From: Acidovorax sp. 107
GTDB taxonomy: Bacteria > Pseudomonadota > Gammaproteobacteria > Burkholderiales > Burkholderiaceae_C
Direction of reading: 5' to 3'
DNA length: 64,000 bases
Assembly (NCBI RefSeq): GCF_003058055.1
Contig: NZ_QBTZ01000001.1
Span: 4,296,001-4,360,000, forward strand
In this document: piece after piece, positions 7,564 through 16,148 of the stretch
Position numbering within the stretch: position 1 is the first letter of the stretch
Layout of the letters: every line of letters begins with the position of its first letter
Translations under genes and position numbers: made by a program
Notes under the pieces: model-generated
The model's input: only the letters and a program-made list of their open reading frames with translations
Told to the model about the DNA's origin: nothing
The model's database searches: none

Positions 7564-7604
7564 CATTTGTCCACGCGCAGTGCGCCGATTGGAGAGTTCT
7601 GGCG

Positions 7605-8171
7605 ATGAGCAAGGCTTTTACCAAGGAAACCGACAGTGCCGACGATGACGAAGGATTGGCACTGCCTCCTTTGCCGCCTGGCGGCAAAAACTACATCACT
7701 CCGTCAGGTTATGCACGCCTGAGGACAGAGCTGTTGGATCTCATCGACAACGAGCGGCCCAAGATCGTGGATGTGGTGCACTGGGCTGCTAGCAATGGAG
7801 ACCGGTCTGAGAACGGGGACTACCTCTACGGCAAGAAGCGCCTGCGCGAAATTGATCGGCGCATCCGTTTTTTGACCAAGCGGCTCGAGATCGCCGAGGT
7901 GGTGGACCCCAGTTTGCATGCGGGCAGTGAACAGGTCTTCTTTGGGGCCACCGTCACCTACTCCGACGACGAGGACGGTGAGCGCACGATCACCATTATG
8001 GGCATCGACGAGGCGGACAGTCGTATGGGTCAAGTCAGCTGGATTTCGCCCGTGGCGCGGGCTCTGTTGAAGGCTCGCGTTGGGGATGAGGTACAGCTGC
8101 CCACGCCGGGTGGGGTGCGCCATTTGGAGGTGGTGGAGGTGCAGTACCCACCTCGGAGCGCCGCCACATAG
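7605..8171 (+). CDS. greB: Transcription elongation factor GreB
   Basis: GreB rescues backtracked RNA polymerase by inserting its coiled coil into the secondary channel and stimulating transcript cleavage. The 188-residue protein has the Gre signature: the coiled-coil region with ASNGDRSENGDYLYGKKRLREIDRRIRFL (acidic tip DRSENGDY) and a C-terminal FKBP-like domain ending ARVGDEVQLPTPGGVRHLEVVEV. An acidic, Pro/Gly-rich N-terminal extension of about 30 residues precedes the core. ATG 7605 is chosen because MSKAFTKE follows GAGAG at a suitable distance. The longer frame upstream runs through attR and is not credible. It lies just outside the island. Confidence 0.95.
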   Translation: MSKAFTKETDSADDDEGLALPPLPPGGKNYITPSGYARLRTELLDLIDNERPKIVDVVHWAASNGDRSENGDYLYGKKRLREIDRRIRFLTKRLEIAEVVDPSLHAGSEQVFFGATVTYSDDEDGERTITIMGIDEADSRMGQVSWISPVARALLKARVGDEVQLPTPGGVRHLEVVEVQYPPRSAAT

Positions 8172-8242
8172 CCTGTTTGCGCACAAGCGGCGGCCAGCGC
8201 GCCAGTTGTATAGGCCTCAGCTTGATGCGCCGCGCTGAAGCG

Positions 8243-10522
8243 TCAGGGCTGAGGCGTGATCCTTGCAGCGCGCAGCACCGCCTGTGTGCGGCGCAGGTTG
8301 CGCAATGCCAGCTCCAGGTGCGCCTGGTCGCAAACCGCCACGATGAATCGCAGGTCCGTGGTGTCCAAGGCCGCCTCATCGTCCATGTCCACATGGGTGA
8401 TGTCGGCCTCAGAGTTGGCAAGCTCCGCTGCCACGCGTGCAAGCACCCCCTTGCCGTTGTTCACCGTGACGACCACACCCGTTTCGAACATGCGGGTGGG
8501 CTCGTCCGACCAGTCCACCGCAATGAACCGCTCACTGTCTTTGTGTTGCAGGCGCTTGGCCACGCTGCAATGCGCGTTGTGCACCACCAGCCCTTCGCCA
8601 CGACCCAGATAACCCACGATGCTGTCACCAGGCACTGGGCGGCAGCAGGTGGCGTATTGCACGGAAGCATTCTCGCTACCGTCCAGCGTTACGGCCCCTT
8701 GCGACAGGTTTTCGTGGGATGTGTAGCGCTCACGGGTCATGAGCAGGGCGTCCGGACGGTGGCCATGCTCTGACATCAACACCATGAGCCGTTTGGCGAC
8801 GATGCTGGCAATGCGTTTGCCCAGACCCAGATCGGTCATCAGCTCGCTGCGCGTGCGGTTGCCGGTAAAGCGCAGCAGTTTGTCCCACAGCGGTTGGGTC
8901 TCGGCGTTGACGGGGGGCAGCTGTTCGAGGCCTTCCGCGCGAATCGCCTGGGTCAACAGTTTTTCGCCCAGCCCTTCGGACTCGGTTTGGGCCAAGGTCT
9001 TGAGGTAGTGACGGATCTTAGACCGCGCACGGCCCGTACGCACAAAACCCAGCCACGCAGGGTTGGGTGTGGAGACCGGGGCAGTGATGATCTCGACCAC
9101 GTCACCGTTTTTCAGTTCCGTGCGCAGCGGGACCTGCTCGTTGTTAATTTTCGCAGCGGTGGTGCGGTCGCCCACATTGCTGTGAATCGCGTAGGCGAAA
9201 TCCACTACCGTGGCACCCCGCGGCAAGGCCATGATCTGGCTTTTGGGCGTGAAGACGTACACCGCATCGGGAAACAGGTCCACCTTGACGTGGTCCCAGA
9301 ACTCCGCCGCATCCCGCGTTTCGTTCTGGATGTCCAGCAGGGACTGCAGCCACTTGGTTCCCAGTCGCTCAGCGGCAGTGCCTTCTCCGTCCTGGGCCTT
9401 GTACAGCCAGTGCGCTGCCACGCCGGCTTCGGCAATCACATGCATCTCGTCGGTGCGCATCTGAAACTCGATGTTCACGCCCGAGGGACCAACCAGCGTG
9501 GTGTGCAGCGACTGGTAGCCGTTGAGTTTGGCAATCGCGATGTGGTCTTTGAACTTGCCGGGCACCGGCTTGTACATCTGGTGCAAAACACCCAGGGCCG
9601 TGTAGCAATCGGTCACGGTGGGTACGATGACCCTGAAGCCGTAGATGTCCGTCACCTGGGCAAAGCTCAGGTGCTTGAGGTCCATCTTTTGATAGATGGC
9701 GTACAGCGTTTTCTCGCGTCCAGCCAGGCGCACCTTCATGCCGATCTTGGAGAAGGCAGCATCCACTTCCGCTTGCACTTTTTGAACCAGATCGCGCCGG
9801 CGGTTGCGGGATTTGTTGACCGCCTTGGCGAGAGTGGCGTAGCGCCAGGGGTGCAGATGCCGGAACGCCAGGTCCTGCAGTTCACGGTAGGTCTGGTTCA
9901 GGCCCAGGCGGTGGGCAATGGGGGCATAGATTTCCAGCGTCTCGGACGAGATGCGGCCCCATTTGCTGCGCGGCATATCCGACAGCGTGCGCATGTTGTG
10001 GGTGCGGTCGGCCAGCTTGATGAGGATGACGCGCACATCCCGCGCCATGGCCAGCAGCATTTTGCGAAACGACTCTGCCTGGTTCTCTTCGCGGGTGTTG
10101 AACTGCAGTTTGTCCAGCTTGGTCAGGCCGTCCACCAGCTCGGCCACGGGGGCGCCAAACCGGTCGATCAGGTCGGCCTTGGTCACACCGCAGTCTTCCA
10201 TGGCGTCGTGCAGCAGCGCCGCCATCAGCGCCTGGGCATCGAGCTTCCAGGCTGCGCACTGTGCGGCGACCGCAATGGGGTGGGTGATGTAAGGTTCGCC
10301 ACTGTTGCGCAATTGCCCCAGATGGGCTTCGTCGGCAAAGCGGTACGCCTGGCGCACCTGTTCGATGCTGGTGGCGTCCAGATAGTCCAGGCTGTCGGTC
10401 AGTGCGGCGAAGCTGGCTGCAGCCGCATTGGCGGCCGCAGCGGCCGCCGAAAGATTGCCTGTCGGGGCCGGTTCACCGGGCCGTGGCTGCGTTGCAGAAG
10501 GTGAGTTGAGCACCGCGTTCAT
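8243..10522 (-). CDS. spoT: Bifunctional (p)ppGpp synthetase/hydrolase (Rsh/SpoT)
   Basis: Makes and degrades the stringent alarmones. Domain order over 759 residues: an Ala-rich N-terminus; an HD hydrolase domain with His81, the HDAMED motif at 105-110 and KLADRTHNMRT at about 169-179; a synthetase domain with GREKTLYAIYQKM at about 268-280, TDIYGFRVIV and LNGYQSLHTTLVGP; a TGS domain (about 424-485); and a C-terminal ACT domain. The intact HD motif argues for SpoT/Rsh rather than monofunctional RelA. It lies downstream of rpoZ on the same strand but behind a strong terminator, so it is probably transcribed separately in part. Confidence 0.96.
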   Translation of the reverse strand: MNAVLNSPSATQPRPGEPAPTGNLSAAAAAANAAAASFAALTDSLDYLDATSIEQVRQAYRFADEAHLGQLRNSGEPYITHPIAVAAQCAAWKLDAQALMAALLHDAMEDCGVTKADLIDRFGAPVAELVDGLTKLDKLQFNTREENQAESFRKMLLAMARDVRVILIKLADRTHNMRTLSDMPRSKWGRISSETLEIYAPIAHRLGLNQTYRELQDLAFRHLHPWRYATLAKAVNKSRNRRRDLVQKVQAEVDAAFSKIGMKVRLAGREKTLYAIYQKMDLKHLSFAQVTDIYGFRVIVPTVTDCYTALGVLHQMYKPVPGKFKDHIAIAKLNGYQSLHTTLVGPSGVNIEFQMRTDEMHVIAEAGVAAHWLYKAQDGEGTAAERLGTKWLQSLLDIQNETRDAAEFWDHVKVDLFPDAVYVFTPKSQIMALPRGATVVDFAYAIHSNVGDRTTAAKINNEQVPLRTELKNGDVVEIITAPVSTPNPAWLGFVRTGRARSKIRHYLKTLAQTESEGLGEKLLTQAIRAEGLEQLPPVNAETQPLWDKLLRFTGNRTRSELMTDLGLGKRIASIVAKRLMVLMSEHGHRPDALLMTRERYTSHENLSQGAVTLDGSENASVQYATCCRPVPGDSIVGYLGRGEGLVVHNAHCSVAKRLQHKDSERFIAVDWSDEPTRMFETGVVVTVNNGKGVLARVAAELANSEADITHVDMDDEAALDTTDLRFIVAVCDQAHLELALRNLRRTQAVLRAARITPQP

Positions 10523-10564
10523 GCCTTAAATGTAGCGCGGGACAGCGCCAGAGGACTTTTGGGC

Positions 10565-10594
10565 AAAAAAAAGCACCGCTGGCGCGGTGCTTTT
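10565..10594 (-). terminator. Intrinsic terminator between rpoZ and spoT
   Basis: AAAAGCACCGC / GCGGTGCTTTT stem with a TGGC loop (plus-strand reading). A run of eight A on its left becomes a U-run for minus-strand transcripts, so it ends gmk-rpoZ transcription before spoT. Confidence 0.88.
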
Positions 10595-10619
10595 GGATGG
10601 GCTTTGCCCAGCAGAACGT

Positions 10620-10823
10620 TCAACCCGGAACCTTCTTGAGCATCTCCAGGCCCACTTTGCCTTCGGCGATTTCACGCAGGGCGGTCACCGCTGGCTTGTT
10701 GCGGCTTTCGATGCGGGGGGCGTGGCCCTGGCTCAGCATGCGGGCGCGGTACGTGGCGGCCAACACAAGCTGGAAGCGGTTGGGGATCTTTTCCAGACAG
10801 TCTTCTACGGTGATGCGTGCCAT
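10620..10823 (-). CDS. rpoZ: RNA polymerase omega subunit
   Basis: The 67-residue [30 protein letters not shown]... is the conserved omega core that supports assembly of the beta' subunit and contributes to a ppGpp site. It is 17 bp downstream of gmk on the same strand, followed by a terminator and then spoT. The gmk-rpoZ-spoT order is the classic proteobacterial arrangement linking nucleotide and alarmone metabolism. Confidence 0.96.
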   Translation of the reverse strand: MARITVEDCLEKIPNRFQLVLAATYRARMLSQGHAPRIESRNKPAVTALREIAEGKVGLEMLKKVPG

Positions 10824-10839
10824 CGTTTACTCCGGGGAT

Positions 10840-11460
10840 TCAGGTGATATTGAGCGACTGGAAGGTGTCAGCACGGGCGCGGCGCTGGGCGGCGTACTTG
10901 AGTCGCTGGGCGTGAACTACGGCTTTCAGGTCGAAAAGCGCGCGCTCAAACAACTCATTGATTATAACGAAGTCGAATTTGCTGACTTGGGCCATCTCTT
11001 CGGCCGCATTCTTGAGGCGGATTTCGATCACCTCTGGCGTGTCTTCACCACGCCGCTCCAGGCGAGAGCGCAGCTCTTCCCAGCTGGGCGGCAGGATGAA
11101 CACCAGCACGGCGTTGGCGAAGGCCTCCTTGATCTGCAGCGCACCTTGGAAGTCGATTTCCAGGATCACATCCGAGCCCTGGGCAATGCGCTCTTCGATG
11201 GCTTTCTTGGAGGTGCCGTAGCGGTTGCCGTGCACATGCGCCCATTCCACGAAGGCATTGCTCTGCACCATCGCGTCAAACTCGGATTGCGACGCGAAGT
11301 AGTAGTCGCGGCCGTGTTTCTCCTGGCCGCGGGGCGCGCGGGTGGTGTGTGAGACCGAGAGGTGAACGTGCGAATCCAGCTCCAGCAGTGCCTTGACCAG
11401 GCTGGACTTGCCGGCACCACTGGGGGCTGCCACTACGATGAGATTTCCAGGATAGTCCAT
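10840..11460 (-). CDS. gmk: Guanylate kinase
   Basis: Phosphorylates GMP to GDP with ATP. The 206 residues begin [27 protein letters not shown], with the P-loop at about 12-19 (Lys18). The GMP-binding region with [19 protein letters not shown] and the lid region ([19 protein letters not shown]) follow as in the family. It starts 36 bp after the end of yicC on the same strand. That short interval contains one half of the 37-bp dispersed repeat (11471-11483). Confidence 0.96.
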   Translation of the reverse strand: MDYPGNLIVVAAPSGAGKSSLVKALLELDSHVHLSVSHTTRAPRGQEKHGRDYYFASQSEFDAMVQSNAFVEWAHVHGNRYGTSKKAIEERIAQGSDVILEIDFQGALQIKEAFANAVLVFILPPSWEELRSRLERRGEDTPEVIEIRLKNAAEEMAQVSKFDFVIINELFERALFDLKAVVHAQRLKYAAQRRARADTFQSLNIT

Positions 11461-11496
11461 GGTTGATGTGCGCCAGGCGCTATCAAAAAATGAGTG

Positions 11497-12414
11497 TTAT
11501 TCGATATTTTGCACTTGCTCGCGCATCTGCTCGATCAGCACCTTCATGTCCACGCTGATGCGGGTGAGGTCGAGCGCGGCAGATTTGGAGCCCAGCGTGT
11601 TGGCTTCGCGGTGCAGCTCCTGGATCAGGAAGTCGAGGCGTTTGCCCACCTCACCGCCCTTTTTCAGCAGGCGCTCAATTTCGTCCAGGTGCGAATCCAG
11701 CCGCGTGATCTCTTCGGCCACGTCGATGCGGATGGCAAACGCTGTGGCTTCGGTCAGAGCGCGGTCGCGGGCGGCCTCGGGCAGGGTGGCGCCGTCGGTG
11801 AGGGCCATGGCCTCTTTCCAGCGTTCCATGAAGCGCAGGCGCTGCTGCTCCACCAGCAGGGGAACCATGGGAACGGCCTGTTCGGCCAAGGCGCGCAACT
11901 GTTTGACGCGATCCAGCAGCATGGTCGCCAAGCGCTTGCCTTCGCGCTCGCGCGCGGCCAGCAAGGCGGCGAGGGCTTCTTCGGCCAGGGCCGGAACGGC
12001 CTCGCTCCAGTCTTCGGTGCCCGAATGCGCGTTGGCGCACAGGCGCAAGGCATCGGCCACGGTGAGAGGCGCCGCGCTGGGCAGCCAGGCCCGGACGGAA
12101 TCCTGCAGTGAGTTGAGACGCTGCAATAGCCGTGCGGGCGGGTCTTGCAGGCTGTTGTTGTCGTCGGTGTCGAGGGCGGCGCGCACTTCGACCTTGCCGC
12201 GCTTCAGGCGCGCGGTGAGCAGGCTGCGCAACGTGGGCTCCATGGCGCGCAGCTCGTCGGGCAGGCGGAACGACAGGTCCAGAAAGCGGCTGTTGACGGA
12301 TCGGATTTCCAGTCCCAGCCTGCGCGTCTGGGGGGCGCGGGCGTCGGTTTCAGCGCCAGTGGCAGATGCGCCATGCTGTGCGCTGGCGTATCCGGTCATG
12401 CTGTAAACTGGCAT
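11497..12414 (-). CDS. yicC: YicC family endoribonuclease-like protein
   Basis: A 305-residue protein of the YicC/YloC family, members of which have been linked to stress survival and to RNA cleavage. The N-terminus MPVYSMTGYASAQ, the LGLEIRSVNSRFLDLSFRLP segment and the C-terminal EEITRLDSHLDEIERLL...GKRLDFLIQELHREANTLGSK...TRISVDMKVLIEQMREQVQNIE are the family hallmarks. An insert (ASATGAETDARAPQTRR) near residue 17-33 makes it slightly longer than E. coli YicC. It starts the leftward yicC-gmk-rpoZ set and is divergent from the Ser/Thr kinase. Confidence 0.93.
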   Translation of the reverse strand: MPVYSMTGYASAQHGASATGAETDARAPQTRRLGLEIRSVNSRFLDLSFRLPDELRAMEPTLRSLLTARLKRGKVEVRAALDTDDNNSLQDPPARLLQRLNSLQDSVRAWLPSAAPLTVADALRLCANAHSGTEDWSEAVPALAEEALAALLAAREREGKRLATMLLDRVKQLRALAEQAVPMVPLLVEQQRLRFMERWKEAMALTDGATLPEAARDRALTEATAFAIRIDVAEEITRLDSHLDEIERLLKKGGEVGKRLDFLIQELHREANTLGSKSAALDLTRISVDMKVLIEQMREQVQNIE

Positions 12415-12489
12415 TGGACTTTTTGATGGTTGCTTGCGATCCGGCGATTATCCGGGTTCCGCCTTACCCCCGAATCATCTTCGCAAAAT

Positions 12490-13506
12490 ATGTCAAAAAT
12501 CAAACCGGCCCCCTTGCCGCCCGATACCGCAATTGGCGGCTACCGTGTGGTGCGCCGGTTGTCCTCCGGTGGTTTTGGTGTGGTCTATCTGGCCCTCGAC
12601 GCCGAAGGCCAGCAGGTGGCCATCAAGGAATACCTGCCTTCTTCTCTGGCAACCCGCGCTCCGGGTGAGTTGCTTCCCAAGGTTCCGCCCGAAAAGCTTT
12701 CGCTGTATCGCTTGGGGCTCAAGAGCTTCTTTGAAGAGGGCCGCTCGCTGGCGCAGATCTCGCACGCCTCGGTGGTGAGCGTGCTCAATTTCTTCCGCGA
12801 GAACGAAACCGTCTATATGGTGATGAACTACCTGGAGGGCGCGACCCTGCAGGACTTCATCATCACCGCCCGCGACCTCAAGACCCAGAAGGTGTTCCGC
12901 GAGTCCACCATCCGCTCGCTGTTTGACGAGGTGCTGCGCGGCCTGCGCATCGTGCACCAGCACAAGATGCTGCACCTGGACATCAAGCCCGCCAACATCT
13001 TCATCACCGATGACAACAAGGCCGTGATGATTGACTTCGGCGCGGCGCGTGAAGTGCTGAGCAAGGAAGGCAATTTCATCCGCCCCATGTACACCCCCGG
13101 CTTTGCAGCGCCAGAGATGTACCGGCGCGATTCGCAGATGGGGCCGTGGACGGACATCTACGCCATCGGCGCCTGTATCTATGCCTGCATGCAAGGCTTT
13201 CCGCCCAACGAGGCGCCGCAGCGGGTGGACAAGGACCGCCTGTCGCTGGCGCTGACCAAGCTGCGCGGTGTGTACTCCGACAACCTGATCGAGGTGGTCG
13301 AGTGGTGCATGGCGCTCGACCCGCTGTCCCGTCCCCAGTCGGTGTTCGCCTTGCAAAAGGAGCTCAGCCGCGAGGGGGAGCGCCGCTACACCAAGCTCAC
13401 CGTGGCCGAGAAGATGCGACTGCAGCTCGACACCCTGGTGTCCGACACCAAGAAGAATGTGCAGAAGGTGGGTGAAGCCACCGGAATCGGAGCCAAGCCC
13501 AAATGA
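12490..13506 (+). CDS. Hanks-type serine/threonine protein kinase
   Basis: A 338-residue cytoplasmic kinase without an obvious transmembrane segment. The glycine-rich loop LSSGGFGVVYLA spans about 25-36, the ATP lysine is Lys46 (VAIKEYLP), the catalytic loop is HLDIKPAN (162-169, Asp164) and DFG is at 182-184. HLD replaces the usual HRD, so it is a non-RD kinase that may not need activation-loop phosphorylation. ATG 12490 gives the conserved start MSKIKPAPLPPDTAIGGY. A PP2C phosphatase gene follows 82 bp downstream, and the two probably form an opposing pair. Substrates are unknown. Confidence 0.92.
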   Translation: MSKIKPAPLPPDTAIGGYRVVRRLSSGGFGVVYLALDAEGQQVAIKEYLPSSLATRAPGELLPKVPPEKLSLYRLGLKSFFEEGRSLAQISHASVVSVLNFFRENETVYMVMNYLEGATLQDFIITARDLKTQKVFRESTIRSLFDEVLRGLRIVHQHKMLHLDIKPANIFITDDNKAVMIDFGAAREVLSKEGNFIRPMYTPGFAAPEMYRRDSQMGPWTDIYAIGACIYACMQGFPPNEAPQRVDKDRLSLALTKLRGVYSDNLIEVVEWCMALDPLSRPQSVFALQKELSREGERRYTKLTVAEKMRLQLDTLVSDTKKNVQKVGEATGIGAKPK

Positions 13507-13588
13507 ACCCGGTGCACGCAATGCAGGTTCGGGCGAGGCATGTGTCCATGGATGGCGCCCCGGTGCATCCTTGTTTGCGTGAGTCCCT

Positions 13589-14491
13589 ATGAAGTTCTCG
13601 GTATTCCAGATCAGCCGCCGCGGCGGCCGCGAGAAGAACGAAGACCGCATGGGCTATTGCTACACGCGCGAATCGGGCCTGTTTGTGTTGGCCGACGGCA
13701 TGGGCGGCCACCCCGAGGGCGAGGTGGCCGCGCAGATCGCGCTGCAGACCATCTCGGCACTGTTCCAGCGCCAGGCCAAGCCCCAGCTCAAGGATGTGCA
13801 GGAGTTCCTGTCGGGCGCGCTGCTCGCGGCGCACCACCAGATCCTGCGCTACGCCACAGAAAAAGGCATGCTCGACACACCGCGCACCACCCTGGTTGCG
13901 GCGGTGTTGCAGGCCGGTACCGCCACCTGGATCCACTGCGGCGATTCGCGCCTGTACATGGTGCGCGATGGCGACCTGCTGACCCGTACGAGGGACCACT
14001 CGTACATGGAACTGCGCAACACGCCGCCGCCCGGGTTGGAGCGCATCAACCGCAACGTGTTGTTCACCTGCCTGGGCTCGCCCACCAAGCCCATCTACGA
14101 CATCACCGGCCCGGTGTACTTGGAGCAGGGCGACCGGATCCTGTTGTGCTCTGACGGCCTGTGGGGCACGCTGAGCGACGACGAAATCGCCAAGCAGCTG
14201 GGCCGCAACACCGTATCGCACGCCGTGCCCGAGCTGGTGGAAGACGCCCTGCGCAAAGCCGGGGACAGCAGCGACAACGTGACGGTGATCGCCCTGGAGT
14301 GGGAGACGCCAGACGCGTTCGAGTCCACCCAGGGGGTGTCCACCGACAGCATCAGCGATGACGTGTTCGCCTCCACCATCCAGGCCGGTCCGCTCGATGG
14401 GCTGGTGGACGACCTGGACGACGCCGCCATCGAGCGCTCGATTGCCGAAATCAACGAGGCGATTCGCCGCTCTGCGGCCCGCAAAGCCTGA
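13589..14491 (+). CDS. PP2C-family protein phosphatase
   Basis: A 300-residue metal-dependent Ser/Thr phosphatase. Motifs in order: GREKNEDRMG (Asp19 region), ADGMGGHPEGEVAAQ (Asp36, Gly37), TTLVAAVL, HCGDSRLYMVRDG, and LCSDGLWGTLSDDE near residue 190, followed by DNVTVIALEW. All expected metal-binding aspartates appear present. The last about 65 residues are acidic and outside the core. It follows the kinase gene and most likely reverses its phosphorylation. Confidence 0.92.
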   Translation: MKFSVFQISRRGGREKNEDRMGYCYTRESGLFVLADGMGGHPEGEVAAQIALQTISALFQRQAKPQLKDVQEFLSGALLAAHHQILRYATEKGMLDTPRTTLVAAVLQAGTATWIHCGDSRLYMVRDGDLLTRTRDHSYMELRNTPPPGLERINRNVLFTCLGSPTKPIYDITGPVYLEQGDRILLCSDGLWGTLSDDEIAKQLGRNTVSHAVPELVEDALRKAGDSSDNVTVIALEWETPDAFESTQGVSTDSISDDVFASTIQAGPLDGLVDDLDDAAIERSIAEINEAIRRSAARKA

Positions 14492-14622
14492 CGGATGTGA
14501 TGGGCCCGGCCGAGGCTGCGCAGCCTCGTGCACTGGGCTGATGCCTGTCAGTTGAACCGTTCCGTTTGCTGGCGTGCGCTTTGGGCGACGCTTGGAAGGC
14601 ATTTTCTGAACACCCAAGAACC

Positions 14623-15357
14623 ATGACCACTTTCATTCGCACCGGCAACCGCGCCGCCAACCAACTGCGCCCTGTGCGCATCACGCGCCACTACACCATG
14701 CACGCCGAGGGCTCGGTGCTGATCGAGTTTGGCAACACCAAGGTGCTCTGCACCGCCTCGGTGGAAGAGCGCGTTCCCCCGCACAAACGCGGCAGTGGCG
14801 AAGGCTGGGTGACGGCGGAATACGGCATGCTGCCGCGCGCCACCCACACCCGCAGTGACCGCGAGGCCGCGCGCGGCAAGCAGACGGGCCGCACGCAGGA
14901 GATCCAGCGCCTGATTGGCCGCAGCCTGCGCGCCGTGTTTGACCTCAAATTGCTGGGCGAGCGCACCATACAGCTCGACTGCGACGTGATCCAGGCCGAC
15001 GGCGGCACACGCACCGCCGCCATCACGGGCGCGTGGGTGGCCGCGCAGGATGCGGTCCACCAGCTGCTGGCCAGCGGCAAGATCACCCAGTCGCCGCTGC
15101 TACAACCCGTGGCGGCGATTTCGGTGGGCATCGTGCAGGGCACGCCGCTGCTGGACCTGGAATATGTGGAAGACGTGGATTGCGACACCGATATGAACGT
15201 GGTGATGACCGGCGCGGGCCACTATGTGGAGGTGCAGGGCACGGCTGAGGGCGTGGCCTTTACCCGCGCCGAGATGGACCAGCTGCTGGGCCTGGCCGAA
15301 CAGGGCATTGCCCAACTGGTGCAGCTGCAGCAGCAGGCGTTGCAAGATACTCCTTAA
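14623..15357 (+). CDS. rph: Ribonuclease PH
   Basis: A phosphorolytic 3'-5' exoribonuclease that trims tRNA 3' ends and forms a hexameric ring. The 244 residues include [85 protein letters not shown] (cut here from the full conserved block at about 62-105) and the phosphate/metal-site segment [14 protein letters not shown] 14623 is the family-consistent start; the longer upstream frame adds non-conserved sequence. rdgB follows 49 bp downstream, a common pairing. Confidence 0.96.
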   Translation: MTTFIRTGNRAANQLRPVRITRHYTMHAEGSVLIEFGNTKVLCTASVEERVPPHKRGSGEGWVTAEYGMLPRATHTRSDREAARGKQTGRTQEIQRLIGRSLRAVFDLKLLGERTIQLDCDVIQADGGTRTAAITGAWVAAQDAVHQLLASGKITQSPLLQPVAAISVGIVQGTPLLDLEYVEDVDCDTDMNVVMTGAGHYVEVQGTAEGVAFTRAEMDQLLGLAEQGIAQLVQLQQQALQDTP

Positions 15358-15360
15358 TTG

Positions 15361-15397
15361 ATAGCTGCCAGCGAATATTTCACTAGCGCTTGCGGCC
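15361..15397 (+). repeat. 37-bp dispersed repeat, copy 1
   Basis: ATAGCTGCCAGCG, 12 variable bases, then GCGCTTGCGGCC. It sits in the 49-bp rph-rdgB gap. Same layout as six other copies in the window. Confidence 0.85.
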
Positions 15398-15406
15398 ATT
15401 TTGACC

Positions 15407-16009
15407 ATGAAAATTGTTCTAGCATCCAACAACCGAGGCAAGCTGGCCGAGTTGCAGGCCATGTTTGCGCCCCTGGGCGTGGAGCTGGTGCGCCAAGCCG
15501 ATCTGGGCGTGGGTGAGGCCGAGGAGCCCTTCCGCACCTTTGTCGAAAACGCCCTGGCCAAGGCACGGTTTGCGTCGGAGCACACAGGCCTGCCCGCGCT
15601 GGCCGACGATGCCGGCATGTGCGTGGATGCCTTTGGCGGCCTGCCGGGTGTAGACACCGCGTATTACTGCACCCAGTTCGGCTATGAGAAAAGCGATGAC
15701 AACAACGTGCGTGCCCTGCTGGAGCAATTGCAAGGCGTGACCAACCGCCGCGCCGCCATGGTCAGCACCCTGGTCGCCGTGCGCAGCCCGCAAGACCCCG
15801 AGCCGCTGATTGCCGTGGGCCGCGTGGTCGGCGAGATCACCACCGAACCCCGGGGCAGCAACGGCTTTGGCTTCGACCCCGTGATGTTCATCCCCGAGTT
15901 CGGCAAGACCTTTGCCGAGCTGCCCGTGGAGGTGAAAAACGCCCACAGCCACCGGGGCCGCTCGGCCGCGCAAATGCTGGCGCTGATGCGCGAGCGCTGG
16001 TTGGCATGA
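15407..16009 (+). CDS. rdgB: RdgB/HAM1 XTP/dITP diphosphatase
   Basis: Hydrolyses ITP, dITP and XTP to monophosphates and so keeps deaminated purines out of DNA and RNA. The 200-residue protein starts MKIVLASNNRGKLAEL (substrate-binding SNN..K) and contains ALADDAGMCVDAFGGLPGVDT, GSNGFGFDPVMFIPE and KNAHSHRGRSAAQM, all signature segments. ATG 15407 is preferred over the in-frame TTG 15401. It sits between rph and hemW. Confidence 0.95.
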   Translation: MKIVLASNNRGKLAELQAMFAPLGVELVRQADLGVGEAEEPFRTFVENALAKARFASEHTGLPALADDAGMCVDAFGGLPGVDTAYYCTQFGYEKSDDNNVRALLEQLQGVTNRRAAMVSTLVAVRSPQDPEPLIAVGRVVGEITTEPRGSNGFGFDPVMFIPEFGKTFAELPVEVKNAHSHRGRSAAQMLALMRERWLA

Positions 16010-16012
16010 AAT

Positions 16013-16090
16013 CCCCCCTGAGTCGCTTTGCGCCTTCCCCCCAAGGGGGGACACCGCCAGCGCGGCGGGGCGGCCCTTGCGCGGCGGTCG
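16013..16090 (+). repeat. GC-rich intergenic repeat, copy 1
   Basis: C-run, CTGAGTCGC..., CCCCCC/GGGGGG hairpin and a conserved tail. The 28-bp stretch 16057-16084 is identical to 42748-42775. It lies between rdgB and hemW and can fold into a strong stem. Confidence 0.75.
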
Positions 16091-16148
16091 TGCGCGCGAC
16101 AGCTCCCGCTGCAAGCAGCTACTGTGGCGCGAGCGCTATGAACCTTTG

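Noticed and set aside
8894..10504. Plus-strand frame of 536 codons opposite spoT
   Set aside because: Shadow of a highly conserved gene; no recognisable protein.
11471..11483. Eighth full copy of the 37-bp repeat
   Set aside because: Only the left arm is recognisable; the right arm is missing.
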